From positions 761,501 to 825,500 of the forward strand of contig JAJTWR010000278.1 in the NCBI GenBank assembly GCA_021613335.1: a stretch of 64,000 nucleotides of DNA, written 5' to 3'. Position 1 is the first letter of the stretch. Each line of letters starts with the position of its first letter. The notes under the pieces are model-generated. The model did no database searches. It saw only the letters and a program-made list of their open reading frames with translations, and had not been told where the DNA came from. Source of the DNA: Whitmania pigra (taxonomy: Eukaryota; Annelida; Clitellata; Hirudinida; Haemopidae). The position numbers and the translations under genes are program-made. Below, piece by piece: positions 25,435 through 51,730 of the stretch.

Positions 25435-25790
25435 TTTCATGTTATAGTTGATTCACTGTTTGGTGATAACGATTCCATACCTTCACAGTGAAGTTGTGTC
25501 CCAGAGCATCTGCATAACTTCAATATCTGCTTTAAGAATTGATCTCAATTTATTTAAAAATCTTTGTTTCTTTCAATGCAATTATAAAGCCTATTGTACA
25601 CGAGCTACATTTCATGCTCAGATCAATGATCCATTTATGGTTCTTGAAAGGGAGACTTTAATCTTGAAATTTCATGAGATTTCATGTTATAATTGATTTA
25701 CTGTTTGGACCTCAACAACGCTATGCCTTCCAGTGAAGCTGTGTCTCACAGCATGGTACATCTACTCTAAGAATTGATCTCAAAAATGTT
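25435..25790. repeat. Imperfect direct repeat inside the pogo-like element
   Basis: A block containing tttcatgttatagttgattc, 'cagtgaagttgtgtc' and 'taagaattgatctc' at 25435-25555 recurs in diverged form at 25678-25790. It is an old local duplication of non-coding transposon sequence. Confidence 0.7.
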
Positions 25791-26329
25791 TTAAAATGTC
25801 TCTTAAGATTTGTACATTTAAAATATGTGATTTCCGTATTTAGAGAGTTATGGGACACAGAGACTCGTTAAGCGAAAACCTTTGTTAGGAATTGGTTAAC
25901 GAGTTCGTTACCGCCCTTTGAAGTATTGCTTCACTTTTGTCTTACAAATTATTATGCGTGAACAGTCTGCATTCCAAAGTAGGAAGTTGATGCAAATCTT
26001 AAAATAAAAATAGTTTCTATGAAGAATTGAAGAGAGAACGCAATACCGAAGCGACTCGTGACCAATTTTGGTCAATTGCATCGAGCTCATGAATCGTTAA
26101 CCAGTTCTTTGAATTTAAACAATTTATTAACAGGCATAATGCACATTCAAAAAATCAATCAGAAGACCAATAATAATTATTCCTCATCATCAGCTAAGCC
26201 TTCAAATCCGTCAAAAGTCGAACAGTCTTCATATTCATTTTCGGCTCTTGCCGGATCGCAGGCTAGTTCAAAGTCAGGGTGGTCACTTTACTCCTTTCCT
26301 TTAGACTTAATTCTAGCCTTTCTAAAGTT

Positions 26330-26400
26330 CCTCAGAATCCTTATTTATTTGATTATAGTCCGTTGCATAACTCAGATGATTTGGACTACCCCTCAGAATC
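26330..26400 (-). mobile_element. 51-bp retro-insertion with 10-bp target duplication
   Basis: cctcagaatc occurs at 26330-26339 and 26391-26400, flanking 51 bases (26340-26390). Read on the minus strand, the insert ends gttatgcaacggactataat then caaataaataag. One duplication copy lies within the transposase codons for DLILR, and taking out the insert plus one copy restores the surrounding transposase-like order. That makes a true insertion event very likely. Confidence 0.85.
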
Positions 26401-26518
26401 AAATCAGGCGACACTTTATACCAGGCTCGTGCAACCCACGTGCATACCTTGGAATACAAGGCCTTCCTGTTTCGTCCAGACGGTGTGTGAGTGTATGTGC
26501 CATTCTGCATCCATTCCT

Positions 26519-26596
26519 CTCTCTCAGATCTGTTTATTTATTTATTTGATTATAGTACTTTGCATAACTGGGATGCTTTGGACTCTCTCAGATCTG
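26519..26596 (-). mobile_element. 50-bp retro-insertion with 14-bp target duplication
   Basis: ctctctcagatctg occurs at 26519-26532 and 26583-26596. The 50 bases between, read on the minus strand, end gttatgcaaagtactataat and then (caaa)(taaa)n. It lies within the same transposase relic, about 140 bases from the previous insertion and in the same orientation. Confidence 0.85.
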
Positions 26597-27346
26597 TCAA
26601 TTTCTCAACGATTTGTAGTTGCAGTTTGGATGATAGACCACCGGGGATGATTGCAATATGACATCCGCTTAATTTGAGCATCTTCTTAACTGACTCCTGT
26701 TTATGAGCAGTCATTGCATCCATGATCAACCGCGAGCTCTTTGAAAAGAATCCCCGGTCTCGTTTGAGAACCTTTCTGAATCCAGAGCTTCATGCTGAAA
26801 ATTTTTCGCATTGTCTCTTGAAAATCAATGTTGGTTTTGACTCGGTGCCAGTCGCAGAGCATCCAAGTATAACTGTGAAACGTGTCCGTTAGTGACCACT
26901 TGTTGTTATTGCCACAGTTCAGGCGCCAGATGCTTCCACTGTTCTCCTAGCGGGAATGTCGTAAGCTATCTCTTCATTTGTTCCAAGACCCCTAGCTTTT
27001 GATCAGATTCTAACTTTGGCCATTTCGCATTTTGGACAAGGCATGCACGTTTTCTCAGGTTCAGTTTCTCAAGCAAGCATTTCTTCTTTCTCCATTCGAG
27101 AACACTTTATTAACGTTGAAATTCCGAGCAGCTGCTCTGTTACCTTTGTCTTTTGCCCTAGAAACGACTTGAAGCTTATTAAATTAAATTAAAGAATTCT
27201 ATATGTAACGCTCATTGTTCAAACGCCATTTGCACGCATCAACGCTATTTTTAGATTTACCGGAATGGCGACACTTCTACATTCGATTTCACTTAACATA
27301 CATTTTAACATTTATTTATTCTTCTAAAAAAATTTCTTTATTTCAG

Positions 27347-27431
27347 AGAAACAGTCGTGAAGCTCCAGCTCCACGATTCTTGCATTTCTCACCAGGATCT
27401 GCGTACTGCGCACTTGCGACCATACCGCTAA
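27347..27431 (+). other. Possible short terminal exon
   Basis: After an acceptor-like tttatttcag, one frame reads ETVVKLQLHDSCISHQDLRT and stops at 27429-27431. The composition looks coding and an ataaaa-type signal follows near 27549. No upstream exon was found and no family recognised. It could equally be chance. Confidence 0.2.
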
Positions 27432-27559
27432 CGATAATAGTTGCTTGTCAAATATTGAAACTCCCCCAGATTGTCATTAACAGTTGCCAACTGCAACTTG
27501 TAAATATCAATTAATTTGGGTCGGTAGTTCATTTCTGTTTAACTACAATAAAAAGTTGT

Positions 27560-28147
27560 TTTATAATGAACCACACATAATGTCGCAAACTTTTGATTTT
27601 GAAGTCAGTGATGCAACCTTCAACCCAAATTCCTCACAAACTCATCATTTGCAAACGTAGGAAGTGTACATCAAACAAAATAAATAGAAGATGAAACCCA
27701 GTATTTTGTTTCTTGGGCTTGAATCACCAAAGGCCCAGAACTTCAAACCATAAAAATCTGAATTCTTAACGCAAGACTCATGGCTCCGTTCGAACGACAA
27801 ACGGCGACCATTGCCAATCGACTCCCACTACTTCAAATATCTTCAAAAATCTTCATAGCCACGAACGCCAGAATGAATAACTCAAAAGTAAACGTCAAAA
27901 TAATTATTCTCAAAATGCTTAAAGTGGCTTGCGATTAAGGATTTGTGAATCAAATGAAATTTGTAATGAAAATGGTTGCTAAGACAGTTCCATGGACTCA
28001 GAGTCGTCTTGTACGAAGTGGGAAGAAACAGCATTGGGCTGAATCTGTCGCAAATATAAAACTTATTTAACAGAACTTCTTGTACTTTAATTTATAATTT
28101 GTTACAACTTATTATAACTTAAGTTACTAAAAAAAACATGTAAATCA
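27560..28147. other. Short intergenic stretch, 3' side of the ILRUN-like gene
   Basis: Moderately less AT-rich sequence with no open frame of note. It probably includes the 3' UTR of the minus-strand gene that stops at 28148. Confidence 0.4.
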
Positions 28148-29592
28148 TTAAACAAATTTATCACTAAAGAGCGCACAAAATAAATGATTAGCCAAACCAA
28201 CATTTGAGTTATCACAATGAGAAGTTGTACATTCATCACTCATCATCTCAGCACTGCTGCTGTATGCGGCCAGTAGTGAGGAATCTGTCGTTACTTGCAC
28301 GCACAAGCTTAAAGGTTCTGCAAAGATACAAAGCATTATATAAACCATTCAGTCAAATCTGAGATTAAGTAATTCACGGTGCTACGCCATTAACTTTACA
28401 AACAAACATGCGGCGAGATCTACGTACAGGGATTCTACTATTTTGCAAACTGATTTCAAGTTAGTAGCAGATGTTCACTCATGATCAAGCGATTGAAAAC
28501 AAAGGCCAATAAACCTCCAAAAAGAGTTCCGGTCATGGTGCTGAGCTGCCAAACAGTCTCGTAACTGCCCACTTCTGAGGGACTTGTCAAATGAAGGTCC
28601 ACTTGAACAAGTTCAAAAGGTGGTGCTCTGTGAACTGTCACTCTATCAAATAAACTCATTTGCACGCCATCTACAAATCTCAAAGTACAACCAGTGGGCC
28701 ACAGTTCACTTCCTGAAAAATTTAATTTTATATCAATAGCTTTATCGCAGAGAAAATAATATACCGTTCAACTCAATCACAAAGAACTTTACAATAAGAG
28801 ACAAAAAAATAAATTAATCTAATTGAGCAAATATGAACTGTTTTGCCCCATCACCTTATAAAAACAAAGATGAACAAAATAAGTAAAAGCAAAAGAAGCT
28901 TAAATATTAAACATTTTTCAAGAACAAAGGATGATTAGGCAAAGAAACTGAGAAACTTATAGGAATTAGAATAAAACAATGTAATACAATAAGACTTCTT
29001 GCATTAATGTTAACAATTCTAAATTATACCTGTGTTCCTAACTTTCCAAGAATGATGAAATTTAGAGTTTGGAGGAACAACTTTTATAATACTCGACACT
29101 TCAGAAGACGTTTCAACTTTAGCAGACGGACAACAAACTGCAGGCAGAACAAGAGGAGAAAAAAGTGAAGAGCCTGATTCTTGCTGAAATTCAAAGTATG
29201 AACCCACAGCTGCTGAAAGGTTCCTACAAAAATCCACATTTATACTTAACAACGGAATGTTCATAAGTTATTAATAACTCATAAATTATGAAAAATGTAA
29301 GTTCACAAATTAACCCAAAATTCACAAATAAATGTCAAATGTAACTCAAGAATAAGGAATAAAGAACACTAAATAACATCAAGTGCTAACATAAAAAGCC
29401 AATACTGTAGAGCACTAACCAGTTATTCATTTCCAAATAAAAAGCACAAACATCTCTCCCTGGTTTTGAATTTCCAAACAAATTCTCAAATTGGCTTATC
29501 AAGACGTCTTTGTCTTGGGTAGCCATGCAACTAAATTGTTGAAGCAATAACGTATCCAACTCAACGTCAGAGTTACCGCTTGAGACTTCCAT
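28148..29592 (-). CDS. ILRUN: ILRUN/C6orf106-like protein (UBA-like plus NBR1-like domain)
   Basis: Four exons join in phase: 29592-29420, 29223-29030, 28712-28515 and 28317-28148, giving 244 residues. The N-terminus has LLQQFSCMATQDKDVLISQF and CAFYLEMNNW, the UBA-like fold seen at the start of ILRUN. The middle (about residues 100-200) has PPNSKFHHSWKVRNTG, LWPTGC and GSYETVWQLSTMTGTLFGEP across exons, the NBR1-like/FW domain. In vertebrates ILRUN regulates inflammatory and antiviral transcription through CBP/p300 and IRF3, and affects lipid levels. Function here is inferred. Human ILRUN is about 298 residues; this one ends earlier and its last 50 residues diverge. If the exon 3 donor (gtttat) is ignored, that frame stops at 28456. 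Confidence 0.9.
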
Positions 29593-30611
29593 TCTGTGCT
29601 TTCGGCTACCACCACTCCTGGCGATGCAGCTCAGAGATCTCCGAAAATTGAATCTGGTTGAAGAAGGCAGAAATAGTGACCGATACCAGATACGATTCTT
29701 CGTCGCACAAATAGGAGCACACTAGTTGTTTTTCCGGTTGTTTGTGTGTGAGATGTGCTCTCGATTATGTTGATTCCGACAACAAACGAAACCCTACAAA
29801 AACTGGGAGCTATGATGACGATCCGCCATTTTCATAATATTCACTACCTAAAGCGCTAATTTTTACAAACTCTGAACACTGCTTTTTTTTTAATAATTTA
29901 TTTATTATTAATAACAACTGGCATTTGTTATTTTGTTGTTATTTTGTATTCATATTTTCCAAATTTCCCATTTTAGCTCAAAGTTCAATGGCTGGTTTCT
30001 ATACCTAACGTTCTAACATATCTAAATATCTAATACTAAAACATAAAGGCAGTTTCTAAAACATTACAGTGATAGCATTCTACAAAGGACACTCAAATTA
30101 AACAACGTCGTTACAAATCGTGAGGTCAATTATCTAAATGCTAGAGGACATTCAGCGACAAATGTGGAAATTCAGCAAGATTCGCTTGAAATATAAATTA
30201 TAGTCGGCGTGTTTCTTAAATAAGTCATTTGAAAATTGTTACAGTTTAATACAGACTCAAAATAACAGATCTGTTGTTAAAAATAGGGTAGCAAAAGTAG
30301 CATTATCCATGGCATAATTTGTGCAGCAAAAAATTATTTCAAAAAAATTAAACTTTCATTTCAATGAATCGACCTGCAAAACTTAAAACATTTTATAAAT
30401 AAAGAGATTGATTAAACGTCAAAGAGAGTCATTATTAATTCGTATTAAAAACGTTATTTTCTTAATAATTAATAAAGGAAGATAGTTAATTGAAGATAAC
30501 TCGTGAAATCACGGGCAAAAATGACGAAGTTCACGAAGACTTCACAAATGCATTCAACGACTTGACATTAACTAAAAGATGACTTCTAAATCCAAAGATT
30601 CTCTTGATTGC
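29593..30611. other. Intergenic: ILRUN-like upstream region and Rab3 3' side
   Basis: From 29593 to about 29860 the sequence is less AT-rich, as expected for the 5' UTR and promoter side of the ILRUN-like gene. I see no clear TATA box. The rest, to 30611, is AT-rich and probably includes the Rab3 3' UTR. Confidence 0.4.
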
Positions 30612-37612
<7,001 letters not shown>

Positions 37613-38800
37613 CTTTACGATTGTACAGGCACCTGCTAACGTTCAAATGATTTTCGTCACTCAAGATTCGATTGAAAACCAATTTCATGCAATGACATTC
37701 GCTTGTTTTGAATGAATTTTCATCACCAACCTTTTCAATAGAAAACCTGCAAAACGATTATCAACATCCAGCAACGTATGAATTTGTGAAAAATTAAATT
37801 TGAAAATCTAGGCAACCGAGAAGAAAGACTTTGGCAAATAAGAATCCTTTCGCGATTCGAGTTGTGTTGGCAGGGTAATGTTAGTTGCAGCAGGAGACAA
37901 TTGATTGGCTTGCTGGATGCACAGCTCTGCTTGCTCCTCGCCTTTAGGACTTCCATCTTGTGCTCTGTTCTTCCTAAATGGAATAAAAAATATTTCAGTG
38001 ATGAAATCGTTTTTCTAATATTTGCGAGGAATAGTTTTTTCTCACTATGAATTTATATATGTATATAGTTGATAAATATATAATGATGTAATTAATTACT
38101 ATGTATTTAATCGGTTGAAAAACCTAATGCAAGGATAAAAGCGTTGGTCTAAGTAAGAATGAGGATGTGGCAGGTATTGAAGCATTAAGTGATTGTAAAA
38201 TAATCTACTTCTCACTTGTGATTGATTTGAGAACATCCCGCGAAACTAGAAACAATTAATAAAACATTGAAAATTTCAATCCGCCAATACATCATTTGTG
38301 TCATATTTTTACAGGAAGTTGATAATTATTAATAAAATTCTTTTTCTTGAACGCAGTTTTTCAAAGGTTTTTACGGAAAACAATGATTTGTTTGTTTTAT
38401 TAGCTCAAGATTAAAATAGTTATTTATTAAATAAAATAAAATAGGTAGGTTTAATTGGATGCAAATCTATGTCATCATAAGATTATCGTGTCCTTGTTGC
38501 AGTTTATTACGATGATGGTTTTTTTTTAGCAAATATTTTTAAGAAACACACAAATTGAATCATTTTTCAAGAAAAATGTCAGCAAAAGATTGAAATTGCT
38601 GAATTCGAGTTTGAAAATAAAATTTTATTCTGACGTCGTAATGAAGCCTTCATAAAGTTTCCAATCGATAATAATCCTAATAATTTCGTCATCTATAATT
38701 TCACTCATTTCATACGGAGACATCGTAATGCATTCTTAGAAAACATTCAATAGATGCGCAGTCATGTGATACTGTTGTCCTATCACGAGAGACGTCATCA
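37613..38800. other. Rab3 upstream region
   Basis: Likely holds Rab3 5' UTR exon(s) and promoter. The stretch 37800-37980 is less AT-rich, but I cannot place a transcription start or a first splice donor. Confidence 0.35.
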
Positions 38801-38821
38801 AGAAGTGCTTCGAAAGACTTC

Positions 38822-38960
38822 CATTTTTAATAATAATAATAATTAATAAGAATAATAATAATAATAATTGTAAAATAATAATAATTATATTATTATTAAT
38901 AATTATATTATTATTATTAATTATAATAACTACTATTATTATTATTATTTTATTTATTAT
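38822..38960. repeat. Imperfect (AAT)n array
   Basis: Mixed aat and att triplets with partial dyad symmetry. The overlapping isoleucine/asparagine ORF is an artefact. Confidence 0.85.
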
Positions 38961-39116
38961 AATATATATATTTAATAATATTATCATTATAATTATTTGG
39001 AATAATAATAATCACAATCGCAATCATATTAATCATAATAACAATAAATACATTGGCTTAATAAATATCATGCAATTAATTACAGTGTGATAGTTTTGTG
39101 TATTCAGGTCCAGTGT

Positions 39117-39403
39117 ATGATAAATATAAGAGTAAATGAAAAAAATTTAATAAAAGTGTTAATTATTAAATTATAATAAGCAATAAAGAACATGTACTAG
39201 CAACAATTGACAGGCAAATAATGCTATTAAATGTCAACATGGAGCAACCAATTTACATAATCAATGCCACTTGGAATTCTACATTTATTTTTTTTATTGT
39301 TTTATTTCATATTAATTGTATTTAAATGTTTCACACATGATAAATATAAGAGTAAATGAAAAAAATTTAATAAAAGTGTTAATTATTAAATTATAATAAG
39401 CAA
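39117..39403. repeat. 67-bp direct repeats around a dispersed 153-bp element
   Basis: Identical 67-base copies (starting atgataaatataagagtaaa) lie at 39117-39183 and 39337-39403. The sequence between, starting taaagaacatgtactagcaa, recurs at 42431-42588 with about 95 percent identity but without the 67-base flanks. Confidence 0.88.
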
Positions 39404-41039
39404 ATACTAAATTCAAATTTAGCAATCATTTTCGTTCTCAGTCAACAGTACCACTGAACTGTCATTGTGGTCCAAATTCTCTGCAACAACGAAGGAACTC
39501 TGTTTACTGCAATCTTATCATCATCATCATCACCATAATTGTCGTCATCATCACCATAATCGTCGTCATCATCACCATCTATATCATTAAGAAAATAGAA
39601 AATTGTAAATATTTGCATGGGAGTGCACAAGTCATGGGTTGCGGGAGATTGGGGGCAGAAATAATCAAGATTTCCATGAAGGACATTTGACGTTGCACAG
39701 TCCGTTAGAAGAAAAATGAGACCAAAGCACGTTCAGTTCATTTTGTTTCATTTGTTTGTTGTACATTTTCATTCCATTTTGTTTTTATATTTTAATCTTA
39801 AAATTTATTTTTAATATTAAAAGTCAATATTTAATAAATGAATGCGATGTCATCTATTCTGATCCAGATTATAAATAACTAAATCCATTCAGAACAGCTA
39901 TGAGGGGACATGGAGCAGTTGCTTGGATCCCATCCGGGTTTTGAAATATTACAAACAAGACTTTTATTTTGCTTTTCCACTAAGAAATTGACAAACATAA
40001 ACGTGGGGACTTTGCCGCACTGCCTAAGAACCTAAAATTCCTATCAGCCCTGATTTTATTTTTTATAAATTTTTGGCGACCAGATGTGAAACTAACTTTA
40101 TAGCTTTAATCATTGAAGATATCCTTATTTTAATTCAAGTTAGTTTAATTATATTTTGACGCAATTTATTACCAGGCAGTTCTTCATTAACAACGTAACG
40201 GTCCTGAAGAAGGTAAATAGTAATTAAAATGAATATTAATGAGTTGTTCAAGCAGTTGTAAACTGCAGGAAGGAGCTATGAGACAGCATTACGTGTACAG
40301 AAATCAATAGCATCTGCACAATGATTGGGTCTCAAATACTTTCAATATGCTCTTATTATACCTCCATATAAAATACGATTTTTTAATTAATGTTTAACAT
40401 TTTAAAAATAAATTTTTAAAAAAGTTTAAAAATAAATAAAATAAATTATTATAATAAAAAAGCCCCCAAAAATGCAAGTCCAAATCTTCATAATGTGAGG
40501 AATGCATGTTCAAGATTTCAATGTTTTGTTGCATTAGTGAATTAAATTTTTTATACCTCCTATTTGAAGTTATTAAGATTTTAATCCTTAGAAATTCTTT
40601 CTTGTTAACGGTTATTTGGCAATGAAAAAATAAAAGTGCAGAGGCACCTATCGAGTTATTTTAAAATTATTTATTTGTAATTTACGCACTGGATGGCCAC
40701 CAGAAACCGATTTATTTTTATAAAATTAATTAAATATTAATATGAAGACATTTTAAACAAAATTGTTTTAAATTCAAAACTTGGAACAATTATTGGCTGA
40801 AAAATATTTAAAAATCACTGAAATACTGTAAAAGCCGACGAAAATAATGGTGATGATGACATAATGACAATGGCAATTATGATTATGATGACGATGAGAT
40901 ATACAAGAAGTTCTGTGAGGTACAAGCCAAATTAGCGACAACACCCACTGTAAGCCAAATATATATATCCGATATAAATATTCATGAATCGAATAAAAAT
41001 GTCCATGAATAAATGTGGGTCACTAAACCACTTGAATAT

Positions 41040-48064
<7,025 letters not shown>

Positions 48065-48122
48065 CTGTGAGAATATTATTTCGAAGCATTATTATGGCAA
48101 TTTAAGCAAGTCATGGCACATG

Positions 48123-48246
48123 TTGTTATTATTATTATTATTATTATTATCATTATTAATACTAATATTATTAATTATTATTATTATTGTTGTTCTTATT
48201 ATTATTATTATTATTATTATATTATTATTATTATTATTATTATTAT
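48123..48246. repeat. Imperfect (ATT)n array
   Basis: Interrupted tta triplets upstream of the first detected Ig-gene exon. Confidence 0.9.
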
Positions 48247-48408
48247 TTGTTGCTGTTGTTATTGTTTTTGTCGTGATATCGTAATAAATAATTAATGGAG
48301 CAATAATATATTATCAATTACAGCATTCGAAAATAGCGAATTTAAAAAATGCTCGAAAACAAATGGATTCTGAGTACGTCGGAGACAAAAGATTCTGCCG
48401 CTCATATT

Positions 48409-48651
48409 GTAATGATAATTATAATTATGATTGAATGGGATGATAATTATAATTACGACTGATTGTGATGATAATTATAATTACGACTGAATGTGATGAT
48501 AATTATAATTACGGCTGATTGTAATGATAATTATAATTATGACTGATTGTGATGATAATTATAATTATGACTGAATGTGATGATAATTATAATTATGACT
48601 GAATGTGATGATAATTATAATTATAAATGAATGTGATGATAATTATGATTG
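48409..48651. repeat. 28-bp minisatellite
   Basis: Eight to nine units of gatgataattataattatga then ctgaatgt, with small differences. Each unit contains the palindrome ataattataattat. Confidence 0.92.
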
Positions 48652-48739
48652 CGTTTGTTATCATGATTATGAATATGAACGTCGTTATGACAGATGTCAT
48701 CTTGTAACTGTAACTGCTATTGTAATGCATCATTTTTGC

Positions 48740-48795
48740 AATTGTGTTAGTGGTCCAACTGGGCCCTTTAAGTGTCTATAATAAATAAATAAATT
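48740..48795 (+). mobile_element. 3' end of a LINE or SINE with (AATA)n tail
   Basis: The sequence tgggccctttaagtgtctat followed by aataaataaataaat has the form of a retroposon 3' terminus. Its last bases (CTATAAT-AAATAAA) resemble those of the three small insertions at 2120, 26340 and 26533. The start of the insertion is unclear. Confidence 0.45.
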
Positions 48796-49433
48796 TATCA
48801 TTTCATTTTTGCGAAAAGAAAAATTTCATAAAAATTATGATTCTCAGTTTTTTGTTTTAAATTCAACAAATTGCGAACAGCAGCAGGCATTTGTTTAATA
48901 GCGAATTCCTCTGAAAACGTCGATAATTGTTTCATAATTATTTTATAAACATCACAATTTCCTTTTCAACGGACGCAATTGCTTCAAATGAAAGCAATCA
49001 AGTCGTAGAATTTGAGACGCAATAAAAGAGAAGAAACATTGGAAACAATAAAGAAGAAGAAGAAACATTGGAAACAATTCACAGAATTTCTGACGCGGTA
49101 AGGACGAGATGGCGACGGCTGATGGTGATTGTAAAAATGAATTCATTCATCCATTCACGTGTTCTTCACATTAATAAATTGAAATCATCACAAAAGAATT
49201 TCCAATTTGTCGAAAACCAAAAAAAATTAAAATTAAATTGAATCTAAATGGTGAATGTACTTCGTAACAAAACATGAGTGAGTGAACAATGAACGAACGA
49301 ACGAATGAGTGAGTGAAATAGTGAATTTGTGAAAAGAGTGTGGAATGTGGAAAGAAATGTTTGAAGGAAAAAAATGAGGATCTGAAACAGGGACAGGTGG
49401 AAAATATTGAGGACATCCGAGAAAACAAAGAGT

Positions 49434-49482
49434 GATGGATGGATGGATGGATGGATGGATGGATGGATGGATGGATGAGTGA
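49434..49482. repeat. (GGAT)n microsatellite
   Basis: About 12 copies of gatg. Confidence 0.95.
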
Positions 49483-49945
49483 AGTACTACGATGAGGCTC
49501 TGTAATTGTTCATAAATAACGTAATTTTCGCATTTTTTAAGAGAAAGGCAGATTTGCAGGCAAGTCATGCATGTAAGTTGTTCAATAATTCTTAAAACTA
49601 TTGAAGTTTTATGGCAAGCGTGAACAACAGCTTTCTATTACTTTGCAACAATAATTATAATATTGCTTAATAAATCTAATTAAAAACAACTAATAACAAT
49701 GTGAATAATTAAGACATGGATTAACAATAATCAGAAAATTAATAACAAGAGCTATTAAGAGCTATTATTCAATTAATAACAATTAAAACCATTTTCAATT
49801 TTAAATTTAAAACAGCAATTAATAAATATGCAATTTATAATTTTATTAATAGATTTCAAAACACAAAAGGTTTCATTTCGCTTCGTCATCTTAACCAGCA
49901 GAACTAATTCTTTTATTGACATGTTTTAAACTAAGAAAATGTTAT

Positions 49946-49946
<1 letters not shown>

Positions 49947-50022
<76 letters not shown>
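49947..50022. repeat. (AAT)n microsatellite
   Basis: About 25 copies, followed by short aac, att and agt runs to 50100. Confidence 0.95.
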
Positions 50023-50025
<3 letters not shown>

Positions 50026-50667
50026 TGTCATTACTAATAATAACAACAACAACAACAATTATTATTATTATTATAATTATTAGTAGTAGTAGTAGTACTA
50101 GTATTTTTATTTTATTTGTTAAGAAGTACTTTTTTCTTTTTACAACTCCCTGCAGCTTCGTAAATCAGGAGAATATCGGAGTTTGATTTAAGAGAGACTT
50201 TCTCCAAGCACTCATTACGGCCCCGACACTTTTAAGCTGGTACCTACATCGTCATCATCATTACCATCACCATCACTACTGTCATAATCATTATCATGAG
50301 CATCTCCATTAGATCGTATTATTACTGTAAAAATAATTATCGTGTTCACTGTCATCTCCAATGCATCATCATCATCATCACCACCTCGGTCTATCTTTAT
50401 TACATCATCATTAACATCGTCATCGTCATCATCATATCATCATTTATTACTTATTATTAATGTCTTCATCATTAGTAGCATCGTCATCAACACAGTCACC
50501 TCCACTACATAATTATCCTAACGAATTATTTTATTTAAGAAAATATAATTGAGTCTATAAATAGCAGTTTGTTCTCCTAGTCTAAAAGTCTTTTTGTTTT
50601 TTAAATTCCTATTCGCATCTCCGGGGAATTATTGTGTCGTAGTAATGAAAACAACAACAATAACAAC

Positions 50668-50679
50668 GATAATAATAAT

Positions 50680-50733
<54 letters not shown>
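50668..50733. repeat. (AAT)n microsatellite
   Basis: About 20 copies with one interruption. Confidence 0.93.
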
Positions 50734-50735
<2 letters not shown>

Positions 50736-51559
50736 TAATCATCATCATCATATAATGTATATTATAATAACATCATGATTCATATTATTAGGTTTTAATC
50801 ATATTATTTATTCATACCACCTTAAATAATACTAAGAACATCTTGTTATTAAGTCAAACTTGAATGCATTTTGAATGCATTGTAATGGAACATCTTCTTC
50901 AAAATATTCAAAAACTTTTCAAGGCTAATGGTCTTACATTGTTCTTGCTTAATTGCAACATCGCCATCATTACTATCACCATCTATCTCTTCGTCATCGT
51001 TATCATCACCTTCGTCGCCGTCGTCATTATCATCATTACCAAGTTGCATAACTACTGTTAAAATGTGTTCACAACACCTCGGGAATTTTTGCTAATTTGT
51101 ATTTCCCAATGAACTCATGTTCATAATTTCGCATTTAATCTTCAATTGAAACATTTTATTTTAAATCTTTTAAACGTTATTAATTCAACAATTTACTAAA
51201 GTTGTCATTCTTAAAATATAAACTCATGCGCAATAACAACATTCAACAGAAATATCCAAGATTTAAGCAACTTTTGCATGAAATATTTCTGTTTTAAATT
51301 TGTTTTATTTCGATTAGTGCATATTTTTCAAACTTATTAATAATATTTGTTATCATTACGAATTGCATTCAGCAATATCTTAAAATTTGTTTGTAAATCT
51401 ATAAACTCATCAATGTCAACATCATTACCATCACCACCACCAGCATCATCATCATCAGCAGCATCACTGCTCAAATGTTTTAAACACAAATCCATCAACA
51501 AGCCGATGTTCAAACAAACTGCTTTTTCACTGAGCCTTTTGAGCGGCGCCCACTAACTT

Positions 51560-51573
51560 GTCCATCATCGTCG

Positions 51574-51647
<74 letters not shown>

Positions 51648-51660
51648 GTCCTCATCGTCG

Positions 51661-51691
<31 letters not shown>

Positions 51692-51730
51692 TGTTATCGT
51701 CATCATCGTTGTGGTCGTCATCGTAATCAT
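51560..51730. repeat. (ATC)n array passing into (GTC)n
   Basis: About 170 bases of cat/cgt triplets. Frames of isoleucine or methionine/threonine runs are artefacts. Confidence 0.96.

Larger units (their letters stand above)
24890..27190 (-). mobile_element. Degraded pogo/Tigger-like DNA transposon
   Basis: The minus strand keeps broken transposase pieces in the right order: an N-terminal helix-turn-helix (DKGNRAAARNFNVNKVF near 27130), the end of the DDE domain (LIMDAMTAHKQESVKKMLKL then AIIPGGLSSKLQ at about 26740-26620), a downstream block (VCTWVARAWYKVSPDLILR near 26430), and an acidic tail (FDGFEGLADDEE near 26190). This is the organisation of pogo-family (Tigger/Jerky/CENP-B-like) transposases. 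Frameshifts and a deletion have destroyed it. At the left, 24892-24920 reads ccgtattttcacccatatta, like a terminal inverted repeat, but I find no matching right end. Two small retro-insertions interrupt it. Confidence 0.75.
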
